A stretch of DNA of 34,815 bases from an alpha proteobacterium SCGC AAA280-P20 (GTDB lineage: Bacteria > Pseudomonadota > Alphaproteobacteria > Pelagibacterales > Pelagibacteraceae), in contig AQUE01000009.1 of NCBI GenBank assembly GCA_000371845.1, positions 1-34,815 on the forward strand, written 5' to 3'. Below are positions 1-7,810 of the stretch, piece by piece (the first letter of the stretch is position 1; every line of letters starts with the position of its first letter). Both the position numbers and the translations under genes were made by a program. The notes below the pieces were generated by a model. That model did no database searches, was not told the DNA's origin, and saw nothing but the letters and a program-made list of their open reading frames with translations.

Positions 1-95
1 AAAATAACAATACAAAGAAGTACCACCCAATTACTAGAAGTTAAAAATCAAATAAAACTATTTTTAAATAAAAAAATAAAAAAACTTACCTTCAA
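1..95. repeat. Foldback chimeric contig end (inverted copy of ogt segment)
   Basis: These 95 bases are, base for base by eye, the reverse complement of 18393-18487, which lies inside the intact ogt gene. Base 96 and base 18392 break the match. The join falls inside rho and replaces everything after about codon 97. Bases TTGAAGG at the join would also fit the conserved Val-Glu-Gly of Rho, so there is probable microhomology. Inference: an amplification (MDA-type) inverted chimera or an assembly-graph overlap, not a genomic repeat. Confidence 0.9.
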
Positions 96-384
96 CTGTA
101 TCTCCTTTTCGAAGACCAAATCTTCTAATTTGACTAGGACTTACATAAATATCATCGGGTCCCGGCAAATAATTTGACTCTGTGGCTCTTAAAAAACCAA
201 AGCCATCTTGTAATGTTTCAAGAACGCCACTTCCTGTAATTTTTTCATTCTTTTCGGCGAATTTTTTAAGAATTGCAAACAAGATTTCTTGTTTACGCAT
301 TGTGCTTGGATTTTCGATTCCTAGCTTTTCTGCTTCTAAAATTAAATCTGCCGGTGTTTTGTTTTTTAATTCTTGTAAGTTCAT
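64..384 (-). CDS. rho: Transcription termination factor Rho, N-terminal fragment (3' part missing)
   Basis: N-terminal part of Rho, the hexameric RNA-dependent helicase that ends transcription. The visible sequence is the Rho N-terminal helical domain ([15 protein letters not shown], about residues 1-45) and the start of the RNA-binding cold-shock-like domain, with the signatures [15 protein letters not shown] and the [20 protein letters not shown] region (residues about 53-99). A full Rho is about 420 residues; here only about 97-99 are authentic. The last seven codons and the stop come from the inverted ogt fragment at the contig end. The ATPase and translocation domains are absent. In alphaproteobacteria rho commonly lies near hemE/hemH, which fits hemJ-hemH-hemE just upstream on the same strand. 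The truncation is almost certainly artefactual because Rho is normally essential. Confidence 0.95.
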   Translation of the reverse strand: MNLQELKNKTPADLILEAEKLGIENPSTMRKQEILFAILKKFAEKNEKITGSGVLETLQDGFGFLRATESNYLPGPDDIYVSPSQIRRFGLRKGDTVEGKFFYFFI

Positions 385-450
385 TTATGTTTGGGATTGT
401 CTTGAGAAACTTTTAGATGCGAGAACAATATAACGATAATTAATTATATT

Positions 451-882
451 TCAAGCGGGTTTAAAAATAACCAAAAAGACAATGATTATCAGTATTATAG
501 TTGGTATTTCATTTATAAACCTAAAAAATTTTGAACTTCTTTGATTTCTATCGAATTCAAAATCCTTCAAGCATTTAGACAAAAAACCATGATAGCCAGA
601 GAGAATAATTACAAATAAAAATTTGATCGACAACCACAAAGAAAAAATATTGTTAAATCCCAAAATCCACAAAATAAACAAGCCAGTCAACCAGGTAACT
701 ATCATGGCTGGGTTCATAATTATTTTCATTAATCTTTTTTCCATTACTTTAAAAATTTTTGAAGCTTCCTCACCATTGTTTTCAACGTGATAAACAAACA
801 ATCTTGGCAAATATAAAAGGCCGACCATCCATGAAATAACCGCTATAATGTGGATTGCTTTAAGCGCTAAATATAAACTCAT
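451..882 (-). CDS. hemJ: HemJ-type protoporphyrinogen IX oxidase (membrane protein)
   Basis: A 143-residue integral membrane protein of the HemJ (UPF0093) family, which oxidises protoporphyrinogen IX to protoporphyrin IX, the step before iron insertion. The N-terminal helix carries the family pattern LKAIHIIAVISWMVGLLYLPRLFVYH with the conserved His near residue 11; further hydrophobic helices lie around residues 55-75, 80-100 and 120-140. The length matches the family (about 140-150). Its ATG overlaps the hemH stop by one base (TAATG), so it is probably translationally coupled to hemH, the next enzyme in the same pathway. HemJ replaces HemG/HemY in many alphaproteobacteria. Context and motif agree well. 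Confidence 0.92.
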   Translation of the reverse strand: MSLYLALKAIHIIAVISWMVGLLYLPRLFVYHVENNGEEASKIFKVMEKRLMKIIMNPAMIVTWLTGLFILWILGFNNIFSLWLSIKFLFVIILSGYHGFLSKCLKDFEFDRNQRSSKFFRFINEIPTIILIIIVFLVIFKPA

Positions 883-1895
883 TAATTAATTAAATATTTT
901 TTAACAATATGTTCCATCATTTTAATATGATCATCATTATCGTTTAAGCAAGGAACAACATCATAGTTTTCTCCTCCGTTTTCCAGGAAGCTTTCTTTTC
1001 CTTGAATTGCTATTTCTTCTAAAGTCTCAACACAATCTGATGAAAATCCTGGACATATCATAAGCACATTTTTTTTACCTTTACTAGGAAGCGCCTCTAA
1101 AGTTTTATCGGTGTAGGGCGTTAACCACTCGTCAGGTCCAAACCTCGATTGAAAAGTTGTCTCTATAGGAATTTCCTTAAATTTTTCCTTAATTAGTCGC
1201 GTCGTTTTTTGGCAATAACAATGATATGGATCGCCTTTTGTAAAATATTTTTTTGGTATCCCATGATAAGAAGCTAAGATTAAATCTGGTTTCCATTTAA
1301 TTTCTGAAACTTTCTTTTTTATACTTTTTACAAGCGCATCAATAAACAAAGGCTCGCTTTCATAATGTGGAATCGTTTGTAAACTAGGCTGCCATCTCAT
1401 GGTTATTAAATTTCTATAGACCTCATCACACACTGTTGCTGTGGTTGCGGCCGCATATTGTGGGTACAGAGGAAAGATAATAATTTTTTCACAACCTTCT
1501 TTTTGTAGAACATCCAATTTACTTTTTATACTTGGATTCCCGTAACGCATTGCAAAATCAACAATGACGCTGTCGCCACCCATCTTTTCCTTTAATTTTT
1601 GAGTTTGACTTTTGGTATAATATCTAAGCGGGGATTGGTTGGTATCATTCATCCAAATTTTTTTGTAAGCATGCGCTGTTTTGGAAGGCCTAAAGGTTAG
1701 TATAAATAAATTTAAAATTATCTGCCAAAGAATAGGGTTAACCTCTATTACCCTTGTGTCTGATAAAAATTCTTTTAAATACTTTCTAATATCCCACCAG
1801 CTCGTTGAATCTGGGGTGCCCAGGTTAACTAGTAAAACACCAGTTTTCCCAAATTTTATTTTTGGATGATTTATTTTATCTAAATCAAAACTCAT
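882..1895 (-). CDS. hemH: Ferrochelatase
   Basis: Ferrochelatase inserts Fe2+ into protoporphyrin IX to make protoheme. The protein has 337 residues, the usual bacterial length. Recognisable blocks are GVLLVNLGTPDS near the N-terminus, FPLYPQYAAATTA at about residue 140-152, SYHGIPKKY with the catalytic His near residue 210, YHCYCQKT, and TFQSRFGPDEWLTPYTD near residue 250. An AAGGAG Shine-Dalgarno lies just upstream of the ATG. The start overlaps the hemE stop by four bases (ATGA) and the stop overlaps hemJ by one, giving a tight hemE-hemH-hemJ operon read away from the putative origin. Base use is slightly less A/T-extreme than in hemE. Confidence 0.97.
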   Translation of the reverse strand: MSFDLDKINHPKIKFGKTGVLLVNLGTPDSTSWWDIRKYLKEFLSDTRVIEVNPILWQIILNLFILTFRPSKTAHAYKKIWMNDTNQSPLRYYTKSQTQKLKEKMGGDSVIVDFAMRYGNPSIKSKLDVLQKEGCEKIIIFPLYPQYAAATTATVCDEVYRNLITMRWQPSLQTIPHYESEPLFIDALVKSIKKKVSEIKWKPDLILASYHGIPKKYFTKGDPYHCYCQKTTRLIKEKFKEIPIETTFQSRFGPDEWLTPYTDKTLEALPSKGKKNVLMICPGFSSDCVETLEEIAIQGKESFLENGGENYDVVPCLNDNDDHIKMMEHIVKKYLIN

Positions 1896-2905
1896 AAATT
1901 ATAACTCCTTACAAACTCAACCAGTTTCTTAACATTTTCTGGTTTCGTTTTGGGTAATATTCCGTGTCCTAAATTGAATATGTATGGTTTGTTTTTAAAG
2001 AAATCTAAATATTTTTTTGCTTCTTTAAACATTCTTTTGTTATTTCCTAGTAAAAATTTAGGGTTCATCCCCCCTTGAAACACTACATTATTATTTAAAT
2101 TTAAATTTTTAAGACTTACATTGTGGTCAATACTAATTCCGTGCGGGCTCACTTCTTTTATAAAATTGTTGATGTTTTTATTAATTCCCTTTGGAAAGCA
2201 AATAATTGGGTTGTTTGGAAAGTTTTTTTTTATTTTGCTTACAATATTTTTATTTGGATTGATGCAAAAATCTTTTAAGTCTTTCTTATTAATTAAGCCG
2301 GCCCAACTATCAAATAATTGTATAATGTCAGCCCCGGCTAGTATTTGCTCTTTGCAATGAATATAAATCAAATGTTCTAATCTTTTAATTATTTTCATTG
2401 CTTCTTTTTTTTTAAGGTTTTTTAAAAAATTTTTATTTTTTTTTGGTGACCCTTTGTTGATCATGTAGGTTAAAAGTGTCCATGGGGATCCTGCAAACCC
2501 TATTAATGATTTTTCTTTTGGTAGTGTTTTTTTTATTTTTTTTAATATTTTATAAACATTTTTTAATTTTTTTAAAAAATTTTTGTCGCCTGTTTTGTAA
2601 AATTTATTTAAATTATAATTTTTTAAAATAGGTCCTATTTTTTCTTTAAATTCTACTTTTTGGCCAACGGCATTTAGAATTAATAAAATATCAGAAAAAA
2701 TTATGACTGCGTCTAAATTAAACCTATCTACAGGTTGTAAAGAAACTTTTATTGCATCGTTTGTATTTAAACAAAAATTAATAAAATTTTTATTTTTTTT
2801 TCTTATTTTTTGATATTCTGGAAGATATCTTCCCGCTTGTCTCATAAACCATATAGGAAAATTTTTATTTTTATTTAAAAGACAGTATTGAAGAGAACCA
2901 CTCAT
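1892..2905 (-). CDS. hemE: Uroporphyrinogen decarboxylase
   Basis: Uroporphyrinogen III decarboxylase removes four acetate carboxyls to give coproporphyrinogen III in heme synthesis. The N-terminal signature FPIWFMRQAGRYLPEYQKIR is intact (residues about 16-35); GFAGSPWTLLTYM (about 138-150), QLFDSWAG and GILPKTKPENV near the C-terminus complete the family pattern. The 337-residue length is normal. The protein is strikingly rich in Lys and Asn, with long AAA/AAT runs, more so than the adjacent hemH. It is the first gene of the hemE-hemH-hemJ-rho block and is read away from the 2906-3179 gap. In Caulobacter and Rickettsia the replication origin lies immediately upstream of hemE. Confidence 0.97.
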   Translation of the reverse strand: MSGSLQYCLLNKNKNFPIWFMRQAGRYLPEYQKIRKKNKNFINFCLNTNDAIKVSLQPVDRFNLDAVIIFSDILLILNAVGQKVEFKEKIGPILKNYNLNKFYKTGDKNFLKKLKNVYKILKKIKKTLPKEKSLIGFAGSPWTLLTYMINKGSPKKNKNFLKNLKKKEAMKIIKRLEHLIYIHCKEQILAGADIIQLFDSWAGLINKKDLKDFCINPNKNIVSKIKKNFPNNPIICFPKGINKNINNFIKEVSPHGISIDHNVSLKNLNLNNNVVFQGGMNPKFLLGNNKRMFKEAKKYLDFFKNKPYIFNLGHGILPKTKPENVKKLVEFVRSYNL

Positions 2906-3179
2906 TAATAAATATTAGTTAAAATAGTAGTATTATATGGTTATGTTAGTAATGTGTTTATATTTTTATTAACAGCTTATTAACAAATTTTGTTGATTAA
3001 ATTTTTTAAATAACTTTATATCTTTATAGTTTGTTTAAAATTACCAACAATTCTAAAATACTAAAAAAAACTTATTAATGTTATTAATTAAATAATAACA
3101 ATTTATTAACTGTTAACCTTTGTTCTTTTTAAAGTTAGAAATGTATAAAGGATAATTATAAAGGCTTGCCAACAGACAT
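2906..3179. other. Putative chromosomal replication origin (hemE-ppsR gap)
   Basis: A 274-base non-coding, very AT-rich gap between divergently transcribed hemE (leftward) and ppsR (rightward), one of the largest gaps in a very compact window. In Caulobacter and Rickettsia the origin lies exactly between hemE and the RP001 (ppsR-type) gene. The sequence shows TTATTAACA at 2966-2974 and again at 2977-2985 (11 bases apart, 7 of 9 to the E. coli DnaA box TTATCCACA), TTATTAACT at 3103-3111, and a perfect TTAA-N7-TTAAC at 2969-2984. A/T-rich stretches at 2995-3110 could serve as an unwinding region. The gap must also hold the hemE and ppsR promoters. Function is inferred from synteny and motifs; DnaA-box identity is weak. 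Confidence 0.7.
2969..2984 (+). promoter_or_regulatory. CtrA-type binding site TTAA-N7-TTAAC
   Basis: TTAACAGCTTATTAAC matches the full consensus of the alphaproteobacterial cell-cycle regulator CtrA (TTAA-N7-TTAAC) and overlaps both DnaA-like 9-mers. In Caulobacter, CtrA sites in Cori overlap DnaA-binding elements and repress initiation. In such AT-rich DNA a chance match is possible, and whether this organism encodes CtrA cannot be seen here. Confidence 0.45.
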
Positions 3180-3995
3180 ATGAACAGACAGTATAATGTT
3201 TTTTTAGTATCGGATTCAACCGGCGAAACTCTTGATAGAATATTCCTTGCTTTAAAAGCCCAGTTTGAGAACTTTAACAACAGCCTACACCACTTTTCTT
3301 TTGTTAGAACGGAAGCTCAAATCACAACTTTATTGGAAAAATGTAATAAACTGGGAAACCCTATAGTGCTTTATACTCTTGTGGAACCCGCCGTTACTTC
3401 TTTTTTAATTCAAGAAACAGATAAATATAAAATTCCTTGCTTTGGGGTTTTGGATTATTTAATTCCAAAATTTGAAACGGCTCTTAATAGAAAGGCCAAC
3501 AGAAAACCAAGTGGACAACATATTTTAAATAAAGAATATTATAAAAAAATTGCTGCAATGCAATTTAGTATTGAGCATGACGACGGTCAAAAATTAGAAA
3601 CAATTTTAGAGGCTGATATAATTGTTTTAGGGATTAGCAGAACAAGCAAAACACCAACAACGATTTATCTTGCAAATAAAGGCTATAAATCAGCTAATAT
3701 TCCCATGGTTCCAAATCAAAAAATACCAGAAGAAGTTCTAAAAAATAAAAAAAAGACAATTGTAGGATTGGTTGCTGACCCAGAAAGATTGTTGGATATA
3801 AGAAAAAACAGACTTAACACTCTAAGTGAAGAAAAGCACACATCTTACGTTGATTTAGAAAGAATAAAGGAAGAGCTTGAAGAAAGTAGAAAAATTTTTA
3901 AATCTAACAACATTCCAACAATTGACGTAACAAGAAAGTCAGTAGAAGAAACTGCGGCTTCAATTATAAAGATCCACGAAATTAAAAATAGCTAA
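3180..3995 (+). CDS. ppsR: Pyruvate,phosphate dikinase regulatory protein (PPSR/DUF299 family)
   Basis: Bifunctional kinase/phosphorylase of the DUF299 family, which controls pyruvate,phosphate dikinase or PEP synthetase by ADP-dependent phosphorylation and Pi-dependent dephosphorylation of a Thr. The N-terminus has the family signature VFLVSDSTGETLDRI; the nucleotide-binding block GISRTSKTPTTIYLANKG lies around residues 151-168, followed by ANIPMVPNQKIP. The 271-residue length is typical. This is the ortholog type of Rickettsia RP001, the gene that flanks the origin opposite hemE. It starts the plus-strand chain ppsR-maf-aroE-coaE-dnaQ; its TAA overlaps the maf ATG by one base. Confidence 0.95.
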   Translation: MNRQYNVFLVSDSTGETLDRIFLALKAQFENFNNSLHHFSFVRTEAQITTLLEKCNKLGNPIVLYTLVEPAVTSFLIQETDKYKIPCFGVLDYLIPKFETALNRKANRKPSGQHILNKEYYKKIAAMQFSIEHDDGQKLETILEADIIVLGISRTSKTPTTIYLANKGYKSANIPMVPNQKIPEEVLKNKKKTIVGLVADPERLLDIRKNRLNTLSEEKHTSYVDLERIKEELEESRKIFKSNNIPTIDVTRKSVEETAASIIKIHEIKNS

Positions 3996-4582
3996 TGAGA
4001 AATATAATTTTAGCATCCGCTAGCGGGATAAGGCTAAAAATATTAAATGATTTTGGTTTTAATGTTAAAGTAGAGGCGGCCAACATAGATGAGGATGAAA
4101 TCAAAAATTCTTTATTGGCAGAGAAGTTCAGTTCATTTGATATTTCAAGGGCCCTTGCGGAAACAAAAGCAAAAAAAATAAGCAGCAAAATATATGACGA
4201 GATTGTCCTTGGCGCTGATCAAGTTTTGGATTTTGGAGGCAATATATTTAGCAAACCAGAAACCATGGAATTGGCTATGAACTTGATGCAAAGATTAAGC
4301 GGCAAAGAACATTCTTTATTTAGCTCTATTTGTTTGAGCAAAAATGGCTCGACTATTTGGATGCACACAGAACAGGTTGTTTTAAAAATGAAACAGTTTT
4401 CGGATAATTTTATTAAAGATTATTTACAAAAAGTGGGTCTAGAAACCATCAAGAAATATGGCGTTTATCAAATAGAAGGAATGGGCAAAGATTTATTTGA
4501 AGAAATTAAGGGAGATGAATACTCTGTAATGGGAATGCCAATTAAACAATTAATTAACTATTATAAATTAAATGAAAAATAA
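3995..4582 (+). CDS. maf: Maf-family nucleotide pyrophosphatase
   Basis: Maf/YceF-type nucleoside triphosphate pyrophosphatase, which hydrolyses non-canonical or modified NTPs and has been linked to septum control. The N-terminal motif ILASASGIRLKIL matches the family LASxSxxR pattern, GADQVLDFGGNIFSKP lies near residues 70-85, and YQIEGMGKDLFEEIKGDEYSVMGMP marks the C-terminal active-site half. Its 195 residues match the family. It overlaps ppsR by one base and aroE by 11 bases, so the operon is tightly packed. The maf-aroE-coaE-dnaQ order is a standard alphaproteobacterial origin-proximal cluster. Confidence 0.95.
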   Translation: MRNIILASASGIRLKILNDFGFNVKVEAANIDEDEIKNSLLAEKFSSFDISRALAETKAKKISSKIYDEIVLGADQVLDFGGNIFSKPETMELAMNLMQRLSGKEHSLFSSICLSKNGSTIWMHTEQVVLKMKQFSDNFIKDYLQKVGLETIKKYGVYQIEGMGKDLFEEIKGDEYSVMGMPIKQLINYYKLNEK

Positions 4583-5399
4583 AAAAAACTTTTTAGTTAT
4601 TGGAAATCCCATTAAACATTCTTTATCTCCCTTTTTGCATAATTATTGGTTTCACAAAAATAAAATTAATTGTGAATATAAAAAATTAAAAACTACCCAA
4701 GCCGAAGTAAAAAAAATTTTAAATAAGGTTAGAAAAAGAGAGATAGAGGGAATTAATGTAACCATCCCTTTTAAAGGAAGCGTTGTTAGAAATTTAGATA
4801 TTTTAAAGGGAGATGCGCTAAGAACTTCATCGGTAAATATGGTATATTTAAATAAAAAAAAATTAGTTGGTGATAATACTGATGTTTATGGTTTTTCTTA
4901 CGGCATCTTGAGGAAAGTTAAAACTAGAGTTAAGACAGCGGGAATTATAGGGGCCGGAGGTGTTACGTCTTCTATTATTCTTGCTTTAATTCAAAAAGGA
5001 GTGAAAAAAATATATATAACTAATAGAACTTTTTATAAGCTAAAAGTATTTAAGAAAAAATTTAAAAAAGTCATTTACCCAATCAAATGGAATGATCGTT
5101 ACAAAGTATTCGCAGATGTTCAAATTTTAATTAATGTTACAAGTCTTGGGATGCTTGGACAGAATGATCTAAAGTTTGATTTTAGTATTTTTGATAAAAA
5201 GATTAATGTGGTGGATATTGTTTATAACCCTGAAAATACAAGGTTTTTAAAAGATGCAAGAATAAATGGTCACAAAACTTTTACAGGCTTAGATATGTTT
5301 ATTTATCAAGCTCAGAAGGCATTTTGTATTTGGAATAGAAAAAATCCCAAAATAACAAAAGACATTTATAAAAAACTTAGAAAAAAAATTAATGGTTAG
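4572..5399 (+). CDS. aroE: Shikimate dehydrogenase (NADP+)
   Basis: AroE reduces 3-dehydroshikimate to shikimate in the aromatic amino-acid and chorismate pathway. The substrate-binding block GNPIKHSLSPFLHNYWF lies near the N-terminus (about residues 10-26), with GINVTIPFK (catalytic Lys, about residue 67) and NTDVYGF (catalytic Asp, about residue 103). The Rossmann motif IGAGGVTSSI lies near residue 128 and TNRT follows. The C-terminal GLDMFIYQAQKAF is the usual AroE ending. The 275-residue length is normal. The protein is Lys-rich. It overlaps maf by 11 and coaE by 8 bases. Confidence 0.96.
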   Translation: MKNKKNFLVIGNPIKHSLSPFLHNYWFHKNKINCEYKKLKTTQAEVKKILNKVRKREIEGINVTIPFKGSVVRNLDILKGDALRTSSVNMVYLNKKKLVGDNTDVYGFSYGILRKVKTRVKTAGIIGAGGVTSSIILALIQKGVKKIYITNRTFYKLKVFKKKFKKVIYPIKWNDRYKVFADVQILINVTSLGMLGQNDLKFDFSIFDKKINVVDIVYNPENTRFLKDARINGHKTFTGLDMFIYQAQKAFCIWNRKNPKITKDIYKKLRKKING

Positions 5400-5973
5400 A
5401 GTTGGTATTTTAGGGTCAGTTGGAAGTGGCAAAACTTTTGTTGCAAATATTTTTAAAGAATTGAGTTTTAATATTTTCTCAGCAGATAATGAGGTTGCTA
5501 ATATTTATAAGAATAATAAGGCCGTTAACAAAAAGATTGCTAAATTTTTTAAGTTAAAACTTTATAAGGGTAAAATAAATAAACAGGATCTTAGGGATTC
5601 ACTTAAAAAAAACCCAAAAAAATTTAAATTTTTGAATAAGATTATTCATCCAATAGTTAGAAAGAGATTAGCTATTTTTTTGTCTAGATTTAAAAAAAAC
5701 AAGTTAGTTGTTTTAGATATCCCGCTTTTAGTGGAGAATAAAATGCTAAATTTTGTTGATATTCTTGTTCTTGTTAAAACTAGGTCTAATTCTTTTTTAA
5801 GCAGAATAAAGAAAAGAAAAAATTTAGATAAACAATTTTTAAATATATTAAAAAAACAGCAGGCGAGTGAAAAGATCAAAGAAAGCTATGCAGATTTTAT
5901 AATTTATAATAGTTCAAAAAATAAAGTTAAATTGCAGGTAAAAAATATTATTGATAAGATTATTTTAAATTAA
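5392..5973 (+). CDS. coaE: Dephospho-CoA kinase
   Basis: CoaE phosphorylates the ribose 3'-OH of dephospho-CoA, the last step of coenzyme A synthesis. The P-loop GSVGSGKT is at residues about 8-15, FSADNEVANIY follows (the family SADxxxxxLY region), IIHPIVR lies near residue 86 and VLDIPLLVENKM (CoA-binding DxPLLxE) near residue 110. The 193 residues are close to the usual 195-205. The central basic segment is extremely Lys-rich. It overlaps aroE by 8 bases and dnaQ by one (TAATG), continuing the coupled chain. Confidence 0.95.
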   Translation: MVRVGILGSVGSGKTFVANIFKELSFNIFSADNEVANIYKNNKAVNKKIAKFFKLKLYKGKINKQDLRDSLKKNPKKFKFLNKIIHPIVRKRLAIFLSRFKKNKLVVLDIPLLVENKMLNFVDILVLVKTRSNSFLSRIKKRKNLDKQFLNILKKQQASEKIKESYADFIIYNSSKNKVKLQVKNIIDKIILN

Positions 5974-6644
5974 TGATTGAAGTTATTTTAGATACAGAGA
6001 CTACAGGGCTGTCAGCAGAGAAAGATAGAATTGTTGAAATTGCTTGCGTGGAATTAAACAATCATATCCCCACAAAAAATATTTTTCACACTTTTTTAAA
6101 TCCTGAGACCAAGGTATCAGCAGACGCCTTTAGTGTTCATGGTTATTCTGATGAATTTTTATCAAACAAACCTAAATTTAAAGATATTGCTAAAGATTTT
6201 CTTAATTTTATTAAGGATAAAAAACTTATTATTCATAATGCAGATTTTGATCTTGGATTTTTGAATAATGAATTAAAAAGATTAAATATAAAACCTATTT
6301 TGAAATCTGATATTTTAGATACCCTTCAGGTTGCTAGATCTAAATTTCCAGGCGTTGGGAATAGTTTAGATGCCTTGTGTAAGAGATTTAAAATTAGTAT
6401 TGAGGCCAGAGAAAAGCATTCTGCATTATTAGACTGTCATTTACTCTCAAAAGTTTACATCGAATTAATTGATAAAAAAGAGTTAACGCTTGATCTAATG
6501 TCCAATGATAAAATCTTTAATGAAAAGATGAAATTGAGCAATGAGAACAGAGAAGGTGTAGTTGTTAAAGTTTCACCAGAACAAATGGAAGAATATAAGA
6601 AGTTTTTAAAAAAGAATGTTTCTAATGCTTTTGCGTTAGATTAG
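5973..6644 (+). CDS. dnaQ: DNA polymerase III epsilon subunit (3'-5' proofreading exonuclease)
   Basis: Proofreading exonuclease of DNA polymerase III, DEDDh type. Motif Exo I LDTETTG (Asp7, Glu9) is at the very N-terminus; Exo II HNADFDLGFL is near residues 89-98; Exo III is KHSALLDCHL with the catalytic His near residue 149 and Asp near 154. Full length is 223 residues, close to the usual alphaproteobacterial 230. It is last in the ppsR-maf-aroE-coaE-dnaQ chain. Its 3' end overlaps the convergent secB by 23 bases, so no separate terminator fits between them. Confidence 0.96.
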   Translation: MIEVILDTETTGLSAEKDRIVEIACVELNNHIPTKNIFHTFLNPETKVSADAFSVHGYSDEFLSNKPKFKDIAKDFLNFIKDKKLIIHNADFDLGFLNNELKRLNIKPILKSDILDTLQVARSKFPGVGNSLDALCKRFKISIEAREKHSALLDCHLLSKVYIELIDKKELTLDLMSNDKIFNEKMKLSNENREGVVVKVSPEQMEEYKKFLKKNVSNAFALD

Positions 6645-7080
6645 CAGACTGTTGTTCGTATAGTTCTTTAAAGTTAATTTCTTTCTTAAATTTAAATTCT
6701 TTAAAGCCAGATTTTTGAAATAATTCAGTAATAAGATCTGTTAGTTTTTTTGCATATAAATTAGGTATTTCAGCAAGAATGATCCTTTTTACTTCTTCTG
6801 CTTTTAATTCTGTATCTGTAATTTTAAATACTACAGCAAGACATGCTTCTGCATGAATCTTATTTTGTACTTCTTTTGGGGCTTCAAAAATAAGTTTACA
6901 ATTTAGTTCTAGCATCCCATTTTTTAGAGGCTTGTTGGAAATATCAACTTTTGTTTCATATTTACCAAGATTTTGAGCTGCATCTACAAAGCAATCTGGA
7001 GATGGGATTTCAAAAGACAAATCTTTTACGTAGTTTGTAATAATCTGGTACTTAGAATTTTCTTTATTTTTTTCTTCCAT
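6622..7080 (-). CDS. secB: SecB protein-export chaperone
   Basis: SecB is the cytosolic tetrameric chaperone that keeps preproteins unfolded and hands them to SecA. The 152-residue acidic protein shows the family pattern IITNYVKDLSFEIPSP near the N-terminus, then KNGMLELNCKLIFEA and HAEACLAVVFKI. Length is normal. It stands alone on the minus strand, convergent with dnaQ (23-base overlap) and divergent from the Tim44-like gene across a 115-base gap that must hold both promoters. The dnaQ-secB-timA order is standard in alphaproteobacteria. Confidence 0.93.
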   Translation of the reverse strand: MEEKNKENSKYQIITNYVKDLSFEIPSPDCFVDAAQNLGKYETKVDISNKPLKNGMLELNCKLIFEAPKEVQNKIHAEACLAVVFKITDTELKAEEVKRIILAEIPNLYAKKLTDLITELFQKSGFKEFKFKKEINFKELYEQQSANLTQKH

Positions 7081-7143
7081 TTTAAAAATATGATTTTTAT
7101 ATAATTTAAATATATTTTTTTATATTAAATATCATTTAATTCG

Positions 7144-7157
7144 ATCTAAATTTAGAT
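7144..7157. promoter_or_regulatory. Perfect 14-bp palindrome in secB/timA divergent promoter gap
   Basis: ATCTAAATTTAGAT is a perfect palindrome centred about 46 bases before the Tim44-like start and 70 bases before secB. It is flanked by TTAAT (7136-7140) and ATTAA (7160-7164), which extend the symmetry with a one-base offset. It could be an operator for a dimeric regulator; no regulator can be named, and AT-rich DNA yields such palindromes by chance. Confidence 0.35.
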
Positions 7158-7195
7158 GTATTAATTTTTAACTATTTAATCTAAAATACTCCCAA

Positions 7196-7810
7196 ATGAA
7201 TGATAATTTTGGCTACATAGACATCGTACTTCTTGCCATAGTGGCTGGCATAATTATTTTAAGACTTAGGAATGTTCTTGGCAAAGGAGCTGAGGATGGT
7301 GCCGTTAGAGCAAAGAAATCAGTGGTGGTGGACGCTCAATTTGAAGATGTTAACCCTTCTAGAAGTGAGGAAAATATTAATTTAAGAGAATTTAAAGAAG
7401 AGACTTTTATAAAAGGCGCTCAAGCAGCTTATGAAATGATAGTTAATGCATTCGCAGCTGCAGACAAAAAGACTTTAAAAGACTTAACATCACCAGAAGT
7501 TTATAAAAGCTTCGTTGGCGTTCTTGATGAAAGAAAAAATAAAAAATATGTTAATCAATTTACTTTCATAGGAATTAAAAAAGCAACAATAGAGAATGTA
7601 GACAAGAAAGATAGTTTTTATACTGTCAAAACCAGATTTGTGAGTGAAATTATATCCTGCATTAAAGATGCTAATAATAATGTTATTGAAGGAAGCCCTG
7701 AAGAGATTCAAACGGTTAATGATGTTTGGAGCTTTTCAAGAGATCTAAATTCTGATGACCCTACTTGGAATTTAACTGAAATTGCACAGGATGTGCATGT
7801 CAAAGAATAA
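7196..7810 (+). CDS. Tim44/TimA-family membrane-anchored protein
   Basis: Tim44-domain protein of the alphaproteobacterial TimA type, an inner-membrane-associated relative of the mitochondrial import motor anchor. One N-terminal transmembrane segment (IDIVLLAIVAGIIILRL, about residues 8-24) precedes a short linker; the Tim44-like domain runs from about residue 70 to the end, with FIKGAQAAYEMIVNAFAAADKKTLKDL and EVYKSF. Length 204 is typical. It lies between secB and smr, as in many alphaproteobacteria, and its 3' end overlaps smr by 14 bases if smr starts at the ATG at 7797. The cellular role in bacteria is poorly defined. Confidence 0.88.
   Translation: MNDNFGYIDIVLLAIVAGIIILRLRNVLGKGAEDGAVRAKKSVVVDAQFEDVNPSRSEENINLREFKEETFIKGAQAAYEMIVNAFAAADKKTLKDLTSPEVYKSFVGVLDERKNKKYVNQFTFIGIKKATIENVDKKDSFYTVKTRFVSEIISCIKDANNNVIEGSPEEIQTVNDVWSFSRDLNSDDPTWNLTEIAQDVHVKE

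Noticed and set aside
64..93. A natural short Rho ending in KFFYFFI
   Set aside because: The last codons and stop lie in the inverted ogt fragment.
1..95. Terminal inverted repeats of a mobile element
   Set aside because: Each end matches an internal gene segment, not the other end, no transposase is present, and both joins break essential genes.
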